NCBI GenBank assembly: GCA_023055505.1
Contig: JALIRH010000002.1
Span: forward strand, 23,752,437-23,816,436
Direction of reading: 5' to 3'
Length of the DNA stretch: 64,000 nt
Origin: Callipepla californica brunnescens
Lineage: Eukaryota > Chordata > Aves > Galliformes > Odontophoridae
Position numbers and translations under genes: made by a program. Positions 1 to 10,638 of the stretch are shown in pieces; the first letter of the stretch is position 1; each line of letters begins with the position of its first letter. The notes under the pieces were generated by a model. That model saw only the letters and a list, made by a program, of their open reading frames with translations. It made no database searches and was not told where the DNA came from.

Positions 1-379
1 TTGTTTGCTTTCTTATCTCGTTTTGTCTTTAAGTAATACTTTCCTCATGAAACACAAATCTATCACATAGTATTACTGTAAATGTACTATGTCACTCTTC
101 ACAGAGCACTCTGAGTTTGATTCATATATAGCTGGTATTAAAATACTATTTGGTCCACTTGAATGCAAGCTGTTCTGTAAATACAAAGACTCTGTATGAT
201 GTATTTTATTTTGTATTTATTTCGTATTACCTACAGTGATCTAGCATTTTTCATTTCAGTGTGATTAGTAAAATCTCCATAGCCATATGGGAGTCTTTCT
301 TTAGAATGTATACAATTCAGTACTGAGTTCTGAGGACTAACATCTATATATGTATGTGTATATATATGCTTTTGTACAG
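1..379 (+). other. MMP16: MMP16 intron, 3' part
   Basis: This is non-coding sequence upstream of the first visible MMP16 exon, ending in the acceptor AG at 378-379. The tract before the acceptor is a TA-rich run (about 349-366) followed by CTTTTGTACAG, so the polypyrimidine tract is short and weaker than the acceptors of the next two exons. No repeat or RNA gene is recognisable. The rest of the intron and all upstream exons (signal peptide, propeptide, catalytic domain, hinge, first propeller blade) lie outside the window. Confidence 0.8.
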
Positions 380-530
380 GTAACAAGTTCTGGGTTTTCA
401 AGGACACTACTCTCCAGCCAGGGTATCCTCATGACTTGATAACACTTGGAAGTGGAATTCCTTCCCATGGTATTGATTCTGCAATTTGGTGGGAAGACGT
501 TGGGAAAACCTACTTCTTCAAAGGAGATAG
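380..530 (+). CDS. MMP16: MMP16 coding exon: hemopexin blades II-III (partial gene)
   Basis: Third-last coding exon of MT3-MMP, a type I membrane zinc endopeptidase that cleaves pericellular matrix and activates pro-MMP2. The exon supplies the last two bases of a Gly codon, 49 full codons from AAC at 382, and the first two bases (AG) of an Arg codon. The translation begins NKFWVFKD and ends GKTYFFKGD. It covers the end of hemopexin blade II (NKFW..FKD followed by LQPGYP) and the start of blade III (IDSAIWWEDVGKTYFFKGD). This is the substrate and partner-binding propeller, not the catalytic domain. Acceptor CAG is at 377-379. The donor is AG|GTTGGT at 531, which has T at intron position +3 instead of the usual purine. 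The reading frame joins perfectly to the next exon (AG|G gives Arg). Assignment to MMP16 over MMP15 or MMP24 rests mainly on the C-terminus in the last exon. Confidence 0.95.
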
Positions 531-3500
531 GTTGGTATAGGAATTTTTCAAGGAAGCAGTTTGGTGGATATCAACAAAGCATCAATCTTTTGTACTATTT
601 CTCAAAAAATGTCAAGCCATTTCAGCAGCTTAGTGTTTTCTGTGGATGGAGTTAATCCTTCTTGCATTGAGGGCTATACTGTTTTCACATTTCTTATATC
701 CTATATTAATGTTAGCATGTTGGAATGAGGTGTCTCTTTCTAATAGAAAATTGTGATTTAGAAGTCAACAAGCAAATCAGAGTTCTGGCAAATTCAAACC
801 TAAATACTCCAGGTAATGAAACTGCCTTACACTTAGAGTGCAAGATAATTGGTAAATCGTGGTAAAATCTGAGTCCTGAAACAGTAACTTTCAATAGTCA
901 CTTATATGTCTTAATTTCCCTATCTGTAAAAAATAAGGGAAATAATATTTGTCTGCTTTATAGAAATGTCAAGAGAACTCAGTAGTTTTTGAAGGCCTAA
1001 ATGTCATTTGAATGATGGATTTTACCCATAGTTAAGGTGCTACAATATTTGTTAATTAATGTATTCAGATTACTCAAAAATGACTTTTATAATAACTTTA
1101 TTAATTACTTTCATGTTTGTAGTATTATTTTTAAAAGTGCTATTGCTGCTGTTTTTGTTGTATAGTGCTTAGAATTCTGAGACATTACTTGTATTATTGT
1201 ATCTCTCAATTTATTAATTTAACATACATCATAGGAGATGTTTAGCACATTACACTCAATCATCTTTTACCAGTACTGTAATACTGCAATACAGAGTGCC
1301 ACATTCAATTGTATTGTTGAAGCTATTTAAGAAAACAAAAAGTTATCCAACACTCATGGTAAAGAAGGTAGACAACAAAATAAAATTTTGTGATGTTTGA
1401 AAAATAGGTATTGTTTGAAACAGGTCTTTTCAAGGTGAAGATAGACGTGTATAATGTTCTTCCTCTTGTTGAGAAGATTTGTACTATTTTTAATGCAAGT
1501 TCATTTTCAGATAAGTTTTCCACCTCCATGCTCCTGGTAAGGTTTGTGCAGTAGGAATCTTATATTACCTGTACTTCACTCATCACCATCGTTTTGTATT
1601 CTCATACACAAACACTTTCTTAAAATACTGCTGGTAATAACAAAAGATTAACTTTTAGAGAAAAAAGCAGCTGTCAACAAAGAAGATTTCTACTTAGAGC
1701 TAACAAGCACAGTAAAACTTGGCAGGATAAAAATGCATTATATATGCAAGAAGATTGAAGAACATGAAACTTGAAAAGCTAATTGATCTGTTTCAGGATA
1801 TTGATGATCAGTGAGAATAAACCCATGTTCCAGTGAGCTTCTCAATGTGTATATTTTAGATTGCTTTTTTTTTTTTTTTTTAATAAGGAATGTAATTCTG
1901 TTGGTTTTAGTAGTATGTATACATCTACAATAGGGATGGTCTGATCCTGAAAAATGCACAGCATAAATGTAACTGAGTAGTGGCAGGAGGTAGGAACTGA
2001 AGGAATCCAAAACATTATGCCATAATCAAAATAAGGATGTTTCTTATATAACTTAGGAACATGTACACTTGTTTTGATAGTGATCTTTTGTAAAAGAGCT
2101 TCAGAGAAGAACATAGACAAAGATTAGAGAAACAGACCAATAGTATATCAAACATCAAATATTAACTGTTAAATGGAAAAACAAAGAAGATACAGAGGTT
2201 CAAATAGTAAATGCTATGATTATACTTGTAAGGCTAAACTAACTCACACATTGATCATTTTTTATGATTTGAAATGATACATTAAAACACTTTAGATAAT
2301 TCTTCCAAATAATTTTGTGAAAGCAAAAGGGAGGACAAAAAACTACTGAATAACATTTTACCCTTTCTTATTCCTGTCTTTAAGAGTTGAGTAGTGTTGA
2401 ACAAGATGATAACAGCCTTGCTGCACTTCTTGACACATGGCTTTGTTTATACCCGTCTACTTTTTGCACATTTAACTGAATATTTGTTCATTCATAAAGC
2501 TTAGTCATCTTGTAGTTCAGAGTATTTCACTGGAATTTTAAAGCTGGATAAATGCCCTACAGGTAGAGACAGAGGAGATCAGTCCATTGTGTTTTTCCAA
2601 AAAGGACATCAAGAGATTAACTAAGTACTTTCACAAGTATGAAATATCATCCATTTAAGAACTCTTGAATATATCAGGAAATATCATAACTATTTCTAAA
2701 AGGTGAAGTGAAATTATTCAAATTAGGAAAATGTTTAAAGATTTAACGAGCAAATTGTCAATGCTGGAGTTACATTCTCTGGGTTTTGGATGACCTGAAA
2801 TGAAATGTAGCTGCCTTTATAGATGATTATTCACATGAATAAAGATGAATTTGGAAATATAAATCTCCAGTAAAATTTAGGGTGCTCTAAGTTAGTGAAT
2901 CCAATCAAAATATATCAAAATACACAGAGATGCTTGAGAGGCAGTGTGATATTTTTTAGAACCAAGCAGCAATTCAGACAGCTGCTTGAGGATAAAGAAA
3001 GTATCAACATTATCTGCAAGCAAAATAACAATTGTAAATACTTCTCCCAAGTTTAGAATACCTAGAATTTGCATTCTGAGGCTTTTTAAACTGGAGAAAA
3101 TCTGGCAGACAAAGATTCAGAAAATCTCTTTTTTTATATAATTATATCTATTTAACAGTAATATGATAATAAAATATGAATGCATATTCATAGGGTGTAA
3201 AGTTTAGCATGCTGACAGTTTTGTGATTAAAATGTTAGTTCAAATATACTGGACTTTTTTAATGTGTGTTGCATCTCTCTGTTTCACTTTGCAGAATCCT
3301 AGGTACCAGAATTGCTGTGACTATTAAATGAAACTCACATTAATGTAGATGTCAAAGCACATAAATCTTTTTCTTCAGCTGACATGAAACAGTTATGTTG
3401 GCAAAGTTGGCAAAAAAAAAACTTTCTCTGTTATTTGGTAGTATCTTCAAAGAAAAGAAATAAATGTTCCCATTTGTGGCTGCTGAATACAGTGTGTGTT

Positions 3501-3582
3501 AGAAGTAAAAAACTGTGCACTGAGTAAACTACGTTACTTATCTGCTATGTTATAAATTCCCTTTTTTTTCCTGTTTCTTCAG
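531..3582 (+). other. MMP16: MMP16 intron between blade III half-exons
   Basis: Intron of about 3.05 kb from the donor GT at 531 to the acceptor AG at 3581-3582. The acceptor is strong: a long T/C tract (about 3559-3580) precedes CAG. The interior is AT-rich and holds a T17 run at 1865-1881, but I recognise no CR1, LTR, or RNA gene. Short open frames inside it (for example 1842-2120 on the minus strand) are low-complexity and look like chance. Confidence 0.9.
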
Positions 3583-3698
3583 GTATTGGAGGTACAGTGA
3601 AGAAATGAGATCCATGGACCCTGGTTATCCCAAACCAATCACAATTTGGAAAGGTATCCCAGAATCTCCTCAGGGAGCCTTTGTCCACAAAGAAAACG
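3583..3698 (+). CDS. MMP16: MMP16 coding exon: hemopexin blades III-IV (partial gene)
   Basis: Second-last coding exon. It contributes the third base of the Arg codon begun in the previous exon, 38 codons reading YWRYSEEMRS through GAFVHKEN, and the first base of a Gly codon. The content is the YW-containing second half of propeller blade III (YWRYSEEM..MDPGYP), the inter-blade linker (KPITIWKGIPESP), and the start of blade IV (QGAFVHKEN). It has the usual hemopexin layout, in which a conserved hydrophobic start is followed by YW and PGYP. The acceptor is a strong pyrimidine tract plus CAG at 3580-3582. The donor is G|GTATGC at 3699. Both junctions keep the frame (AG|G gives Arg, G|GC gives Gly). 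No stop or indel is present, so the exon is intact. Confidence 0.96.
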
Positions 3699-4799
3699 GT
3701 ATGCAAACACATTTTTGTTTTAATAATTTGCTAACAACTTTTATGTAAGATACTGTAGTGAAGGAGTGATTGATTATTTATGTTAAGCAGTGGAGGTATT
3801 TTTGAATTATGAATAGAGGAAATACATCCTGCTGTAGAACTTGCTTTTGTGAAAAAAGCTATGTTTGCATATACCTTTTAACACAGTGAAGGGGAAAAAC
3901 ATTAATTTCCATTCTTATTTGTTTGTTTTTGCATGTCCTAATTCAGTAATTATTTGTTCTCTTTGGAATTAAATTATCTCTTAGAATGAGTTTTCTAACC
4001 ACAGAATATCCCTGTTTTCATTGACAAGGTGTTGGCTGTAGTAGGTTAGAAGCTACTACCCTCATTCTAAATAACTAGAACAGGGAAGAAAGATCTTTAT
4101 CTGGAAATACCCTTACAAATATATTTAAGTAAAGGTGTTTTACCCATGATACAGAAATGCAAATCATTAGGATGTTAGTGTGGAATATTATTACCTAGAT
4201 CAAGATGAATCATCACATGCAGGAATCTAGAATCTCAGTTGTCCATTCTTCCAAATGAATGAGAATAGACAGAATCTTTTCCATCTTATGAGAATTCAGT
4301 GCTACCCAGGGTGTGATGGCAGGGTGCTGAGAGAGCCCTGAGTAGCACAGAATATTGATCTCTTTTTCAGGAATAAAAATAAGCATTTGTCATTACTTAT
4401 CATTGTTGGGAAAAGTTGCATGCCATTTATGACTTATTAGTAAGTTTTGAGATTGTTCTGGTTAACTTCTGCAGGCAGCACACATATGTATTGCCATATT
4501 ATTTTAATTTCATTTTAATAAGTGGATAAAAAATATTTCATTGTATGGACCCCTTCACTATACTATTTCAGTCTCTAACTTGATTTAATAATTTGCTATG
4601 GATTTTTTTTTTTCCAGAAGTATGTCTAATTGCTTCCTTATTTCGTCCTTATTTATAATTTCTGGATTCTAGTATTTTGGCTAGACTACAGTTTCTTCTG
4701 TGTTGGTTTAATTTATCTTATTCTAATTTTATTGGAAAGTAGGTCAGCCTTGATAATATTCTGCATATATTACACTCAATAGCTAAATGCTTGTAAATG

Positions 4800-4821
4800 T
4801 ATATATATATATATATATATT
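4800..4821. repeat. (TA)n dinucleotide repeat
   Basis: About ten uninterrupted TA units inside the last MMP16 intron. A likely length-variable microsatellite. Confidence 0.9.
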
Positions 4822-5053
4822 TGGAAACAAGCACAAATATGTATACACACATAAACATAATGGATATAACCTTTGCTCTCTTCCCTCAATTACTTTTTAA
4901 GCATATTTCCTCTATATTCAAAAGGAATTTGTGTAATTGTATGTATGCATATATGTATTTATTTATTTATTTTTTCTCATTTTGATTAGATTCTCCATAA
5001 TAAGGTTTCTGTATTGAGCTCAAGTATGTGTTTCTCTTTGTGAATGAAAATTA

Positions 5054-5850
5054 TGGAATCATAGAATCATAGAATATCCTGAGTAGGAAGAGACCCATTA
5101 TGACTATTGAGTTTGACTCCTGACTGCACACGGGACAGACAGCAAATCAGACCACATCTGAGAGCAGTGTTCAGATGTTGATTCAATTCCAGGAAGCTTG
5201 GTACCATGACCTCCACCCTGGGGAGGCTGTTCTAGTGCCTGACCACTTTTTTTGTGAAGAACCTTTTTCTGAAATCTAGCCCAAACCTCCCCTGTTGCAG
5301 ATTCATGCCATTTCATCGGGTTATATCCCTGGTCACCAGAAAGATACCAGTGCCTACCCCGCCACTCCCCATCATGAGGAAGCTGTGAGACATGATGAGA
5401 TCTCCACTCAGCTTCCTCTTCTCTGGGCTGAACAAACCAAGAGACTTCAGCTGCTCCTCAGACACCTTCTTCCCTCTTAACTATTCACCATCCTTATAGC
5501 CCTCCTTCTAACATTCTCTACTAGTTTTATGTTTTTTGTACTATGTTGCTCAAAACTGCACACAGTACTCAAGGTGAGGCCACAAAAGTGCAGTGTAGAA
5601 TAGGACAGTATCTTCCCCTGATCAGCTAGCAGTACCATACTTGATGCACCCCAGGATATGGTTGGCTGTCCTGGCTGCCTGGGCACACTGCTGACTCATG
5701 TTCAACTTGCTGTCAACCAAGGCCCCCAAATCTCCAGCATCTTGCAGCCAGTCTATATGACAGGGTTCCAGGTGCAGAATCTGGCATTCATTCTTTTAAA
5801 CTTCGTGTTGTTGGTGATTGCTCAGCTCTCAAATTTGTCTAGATATAACT
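5054..5850 (-). mobile_element. CR1 LINE, 5'-truncated, in MMP16 intron
   Basis: The left end reads GGAATCATAGAATCATAGAAT, which on the minus strand is the terminal ATTCTATG octamer array of CR1. It is followed by the CR1 3' region and the end of the reverse-transcriptase ORF. On the minus strand, remnants such as VRRRAIRMVN (about 5480-5510) match the QRRATKMI segment of CR1 ORF2, interrupted by stops and frameshifts. The right end fades near the segment that usually encodes the LxSWT motif. It lies antisense to MMP16 and is a dead copy with no intact ORF. The outer right boundary is uncertain by a few tens of bases. Confidence 0.88.
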
Positions 5851-6340
5851 AATCCAGCTGTTTGCATTTCAGTTATAAACAGTAGGAGAAAATTCATGAT
5901 TCCTAAAGGTTTCTTTCTTGACAGACCTATGCCAAAAAATAAAGTAATACAGATTTTTGGCAGAGACTTTTTTTCTTTTTTTCTTTTTTTTTTTCATTTA
6001 GGCATGAGTTGTAATAACATTGGTTTATACCTGAATGATCAAATATCAACTCCATGCAAAAATTTTAAATCTGCATACACCATTTTCACTCAGCAAAGCT
6101 GCTTTTCCTCTTTCCTTCTTCTGAAGTACAGCTGTAAGCTAAGTGGAATTGAGACTGTTTTATTTCTGGCTAGAAACTTTTTCAGTCTTCTTTCTCATCC
6201 AGAAGTGCTTGGGATGATTCAGAGCCATGGTCATTTCAGATCCAGATGGGTTTTCAATGAATAAACAAACCATTTGGACCCTAGTCTGTCAAAGATCACA
6301 TTCTCTGGAATTCTTTTATTGTTTGTGGAAATTGGGGGGG

Positions 6341-6350
6341 GGGAAATTCC
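6341..6350. promoter_or_regulatory. NF-kB-consensus-like decamer beside a G10 run
   Basis: GGGAAATTCC fits the GGGRNWYYCC consensus exactly and overlaps the end of a G10 run (6334-6343). It lies about 210 bp upstream of the last MMP16 exon. A 10-bp match is expected by chance at this scale, so function is not implied. Confidence 0.15.
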
Positions 6351-6557
6351 CATTTATTCAGTAAAAAGATGTAGGATGACAAATTTTCTAGAATAGTAAA
6401 GAAATGAAACTTTGAAAGATTTGAAAGGCCTGTGAGTTAGGTATGTTCTTTATGTATTTTATCTTTTTAGTAATAAAATAATTTGATAATAGTAGTTTTA
6501 GTCATTAAGTGTAGATTACATTATTTGACTGTGAATAATTTCAAATTTCTTCCTCAG

Positions 6558-6892
6558 GCTTCACATATTTCTACAAAGGAAAAGAGTACTGGAAATTCAA
6601 CAATCAGATGCTTAGAGTGGAACCTGGCTATCCCAGATCCATCCTCAAAGATTTTATGGGTTGTGATGGACCAACAGATCGAGACAAAGACCGACACAGC
6701 CCTCAAGATGATGTTGACATTGTTATCAAACTGGACAACACAGCCAGCACTGTGAAAGCCATAGCTATTGTCATTCCCTGCATCCTGGCCTTGTGCCTCC
6801 TTGTCTTGGTTTACACTGTGTTCCAGTTCAAAAGGAAAGGAACACCCCGCCACATACTGTACTGCAAACGCTCTATGCAAGAGTGGGTGTGA
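6558..6892 (+). CDS. MMP16: MMP16 terminal coding exon: blade IV, stem, TM helix, cytoplasmic tail
   Basis: Last coding exon, ending at TGA 6890-6892. It completes a split Gly codon and adds 110 codons. In order: the rest of hemopexin blade IV (FTYFYKGKEYWKF ... RVEPGYP); the terminal propeller Cys in DFMGC (about 6662-6664), which in this family forms the disulphide to the first blade; a charged juxtamembrane stem (GPTDRDKDRHSPQDD ... KLDNT); one transmembrane helix AIAIVIPCILALCLLVLVY.. (about 6758-6829); and a 20-residue cytoplasmic tail ending LYCKRSMQEWV. The tail identifies MMP16. MMP14 ends LLDKV, MMP24 has a different sequence before QEWV, and MMP15 ends SLQEWV (family knowledge, recalled). 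The terminal EWV is a PDZ-ligand-like end, and the tail Cys aligns with the one palmitoylated in MT1-MMP. The visible protein is 200 residues, roughly the last third of the expected 600 or so. No disruption is seen. Confidence 0.97.
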
Positions 6893-8242
6893 TGTAGGGT
6901 TTTGTTTTTGTTTTTTCTTTCCCTCCCAGGAGTTTGTGGTAACTTGAGATTCAACACAAGAGCTGTTCTGCAGTTTCCTAGCTAGGAGCGGGCATCTGTC
7001 AGTCTGAAACAAAGCTGATCTTTAAAACCCAGGAGGTTGCCTGTCCCGCGCATGAGTGGTGATTCGCTCAGCTGGGAAGCTTCCATGATACACAGTATCT
7101 GCTGTTTCTTCAGTCCTTTGTCTTTCTTTGTCATTCAATTTAGGCCTTTCCTCTGCACACTTAAATGCCCGATAAACTATCAGGATTAAGCAAGGAAGAG
7201 GAAAAAACAAAATCTCCAATATTTCTACATTTTTCCCTTGAGGCCTGTTCCCCTTTGAAAAGATTTTCTGCTGAAAGTCAGTTTTTTTAGAAAAACACAA
7301 CAATTCACAGTGGAACTTTCAGGAAAGTGAGAAGACCCAAAACAGCTTTGTCTCCAAAGAGGATTGCTTTCTGTCTGCAATGGATAAAGTCCTATACTCC
7401 TACTTCCAGTTTTGTCAGGTGGGAGACCCGGATAACATGCAGGACTTCAGACTGTTCGGACAGCCATTTTCCAACAAACAAGGGGCCAAAATATCTGCAA
7501 TATAGTAACAGCCTTAATAATACATTCATTTTGTGTTTTATACAGCTGCTCTGGGCTATGTCCTCAATGTTTTAAACTCATTTATATTCATCACTATATT
7601 CAAGTGGAATCTTTTTATTGGTTTGTTTGATTTTTTGGGTTGGTTTTCCTGCATAATCTTTCCCAAGCTGTACCAAGCCAACTGCCCCAGGCCTTTCACA
7701 GGTCTGTCAGGAGTACTCATTCCAACCATGGTAAAAAAAGCAGTGTGTCTCTGAAGTGGATTTCAATGAACTAAAATAACAATGATGCTATAGAAAAACT
7801 TGACACTGGTATTACTTTGGTGTAACCCTTTGAGAACTATTGTATCACTTTTCAGTCTGTTGGATGTTAATCTTGATTGCTATTAAATTGCAGGATTGTG
7901 TTTGGGAAATAGAGTTTTTAAAAGAAAAACAGTTTTTCTTCTTTTTTTTTTTTTTTTAACAGATTTCTTGTGACTGCAAGTGAGTATTTTTCATTACTTG
8001 CAGTATTGATAGAAAAGCATTTATAACATAAAGAGAAAGCAAGTTATATTTACCAGCTGCTTTCTGGTTAAAGGAACCAAACCTATTTTAATATCTTCTA
8101 CCACTTACCAAGGATTTTTCTGAACCGGCTACAGTTTTATAGCTTAGCCTTTTATCATAAGCATCTTGAATTTCTCTTTTAAACTATGTTGCATGATAAT
8201 TCTGCTTACCTCTTCAGAGGTAGAGTTACAGTTTCAAAGGAA

Positions 8243-8248
8243 AATAAA
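8243..8248 (+). terminator. MMP16: Candidate proximal poly(A) signal AATAAA
   Basis: A canonical hexamer about 1.35 kb after the MMP16 stop codon. This is the first AATAAA downstream of the CDS; an ATTAAA variant lies earlier at 7882-7887. It could yield a short 3' UTR isoform. Supported by the motif only. Confidence 0.35.
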
Positions 8249-9707
8249 AAGGATAACTCTGATATTGCATGAGTACCTTCAGGCATTCTCCTGCATGTTC
8301 ACTATAGTTCTCAAAGGGTTAGTCAAATCTCTGGCCTAAAGCCAAACATGATGTCACTGACAGAGCCAAGGGACCACCAAAGCATTTAGTCATTTTGTGT
8401 AATTTGTGCTAACAGCAGTATTGTCATTTTCATGTGACCTGCAGAGCAGGTTTGTGTCAATATTTTTTTCCTAGAGAAAAGTCAGCAACTGACAGACCTC
8501 TTTATTGATTTTTAGGAGCTGCTTCTTGCAGTGATAGGCTTTACAGTCACTGGGCTGTGAACTTATTAAAGATGGTCAGAATGATGCACCCTAAAAGTCA
8601 GACACCTGGTTTTTTATGAAAGCCAGGATTTGAGGGGAGTAGCTTTTGCAACAATGAACAGCTTGCCTTGAACTTGATTATTGACCTGTTGACTGTCATT
8701 ACCAAGTTAAACATTGTCTTCTGTGAACAGCTTCACTGTCTGAAATTCCTTAAAGTGTACTGTCCTATGTCTTTGCTCTTTGACCTTTAACTTGCAAACT
8801 GGCACAAATGGAATGGAATCTGGTGTTGTTAATGAACTAAGACGGATTTAATTTCTTAAAAAGGCTTGATGTACGTTATCCAAAATTAGAGAAGAAATGT
8901 TGAAATGTTTTCTTAGGAAAGAAAAGACAGAAACTAAAATATTTATAATAGATCTGTAGAAGGGTATTTTGCTATGTATACATGCACACTCTAAAAATGA
9001 AATACAGTATAAGTGATTTTTTTTATTTAACTTGAATACAATTTTCCATATAAAATTATCATTTCTACAAATAGCTAGTTATTAACAAAAAGGTTATAGG
9101 AAAGTATTAAAATACTTGAAATGGCCAGTATTGGCTTTTACATAAAATGAGACTTTTGTACTACATTCAACCAATTTCTTACTGGTTTCTTAATTCACAT
9201 AACTGGATCATTTTTTAGAGAGTGTAGGTATATATACATATATATTATGGTTATTATTATTTTGGTAATGGATAGCTTGACTGCCTTGAATTTATATTTA
9301 TATTGAGCATAGCATGAAAAATAGTATGCCTTTTTGTTCAATTACATGATTTTATATTGATTTGAGAACTTATTTTATGAACATGTGGCATGCTATGAAG
9401 CATTGCAAATTGTTATTTCTTAGAGTATAAACAGATATACATATGTAACGGCTAACAAAAATGAAGATTAGAAAAGATATAGTTTTACAGCAAATATGTA
9501 ATGCAGATGGCATTTTGGAGATGTTTTGTAGAGGAACTGCATACTGTAGGTTAGAATTGCACCAGTATCAACCCATAGCATTATTTAGTAAATCCAGTTC
9601 AGTTGTTGCTGAAAATATATATTAATTTACAGTTAAATAACATAGGATATTTACTGCACATCAGCTCATTTCGTGAATTTGGAATTCTATGGCTGTTTCT
9701 CATATAT

Positions 9708-9764
9708 GAGTGTGTATGTGTGCATGCATTTGTGATTTATAAACGCATGCATACACACACATAC
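9708..9764 (+). repeat. Imperfect inverted repeat (GTGTGTATG / CATACACAC arms)
   Basis: The left arm, ending TGTGCATGCATTT (to 9731), is complementary to the right arm AAACGCATGCATACACACAC (from 9741) across a 9-base loop. Most mismatches become G-U wobbles if transcribed from the + strand. The hairpin lies in the putative 3' UTR. It is also a purine-pyrimidine alternating (GT/CA) tract, so it may simply be two opposed microsatellites. Confidence 0.5.
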
Positions 9765-10632
9765 ATGCATATTTTACTCCATTTTCTACTGTCAACAAAC
9801 TACTATACTTATTTTCTGTCACAGACAGAACAAAATGATTCCTTACCTGTTCCAATTTCATCCCTTGGATAGTTGGTGGAAAAATACAAACACTACTACT
9901 TTCACTTTCTTTTGTTTTCCTCTACAACAGGGGTACTGATTTTATATTATCTTTAGGTAGAACGCCATCTCACCTGGTTATTTTATTCACTGAAACTTTC
10001 CCTTAACCTTTGAAATATCTTTCATGGAAACTTTAACTTTTTGTGCAATTATTTCCCTGAGAGTAATGAAGTGCTGAGCATGTTGACTGTTGTTTTTTGA
10101 TAAGGTAACCAAAAATGTTTGCATTTGGAGAACTTAATTTTAATTATGCAGGAAGGTAAGTGTGATAAATCTAGTGCTTGGTATATGGTACATCATAGAT
10201 ACATGATTATATAAGTTGATTGGTTTGTCTTACTCTAAAGTGCATAAATATAATATACAGAGAAAGGGAAAAGTAATATTATATTGGTATGTTTATGTCA
10301 TACAGAGCAAGACTGTGTCAGCAATTCTCTTGTATACTCATTTTTAGTCATAAAGGTTTGCTGTAAGTAAAACATGTAGGAGCAATTATGCTCAGTGTAA
10401 TTTCTGAAATACTTACTGGCTGACTTTATATTATAGAACTTCAGAGTAAAGTAGTGATGTTGCCTGATTTAGTTTTGCACTCCAACAAGTAGAAGTTCTA
10501 AGAAAATGTTATTTTTTAACAGTCATTTTTCTACCAGGGCCTATAATTATGTGCACTAACAAAGTGAAAATACATTGAGTTCTGCAATCTGGGTTCCTGC
10601 TCATGTGCCATTACCTTTTTCATAAAGTTTTT

Positions 10633-10638
10633 AATAAA
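10633..10638 (+). terminator. MMP16: Candidate internal poly(A) signal AATAAA
   Basis: A canonical hexamer about 3.7 kb after the stop codon within TTTTTAATAAAATTTTCC. An alternative polyadenylation site is possible but unproven. Confidence 0.25.

Larger units (their letters stand above)
3699..6557 (+). other. MMP16: Last MMP16 intron
   Basis: Intron of about 2.86 kb from donor GTATGC to an acceptor ending TTCTTCCTCAG at 6557. It contains a (TA)n run at 4800-4821, a minus-strand CR1 copy at about 5054-5850, and a G10 run at 6334-6343. The remainder is AT-rich sequence in which I see no feature. A 148-codon frame at 5818-6264 starts in CR1 and runs through a poly-T tract, so it is not treated as a gene. 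Confidence 0.9.

Noticed and set aside
5818..6264. 148-codon + frame in the last MMP16 intron
   Set aside because: It starts in a minus-strand CR1, crosses a T-rich low-complexity run, has no domain, and lies inside an intron.
6554..7012. 152-codon minus-strand frame
   Set aside because: It is the antisense shadow of the MMP16 terminal exon. Conservation of the coding strand keeps the reverse frame open.
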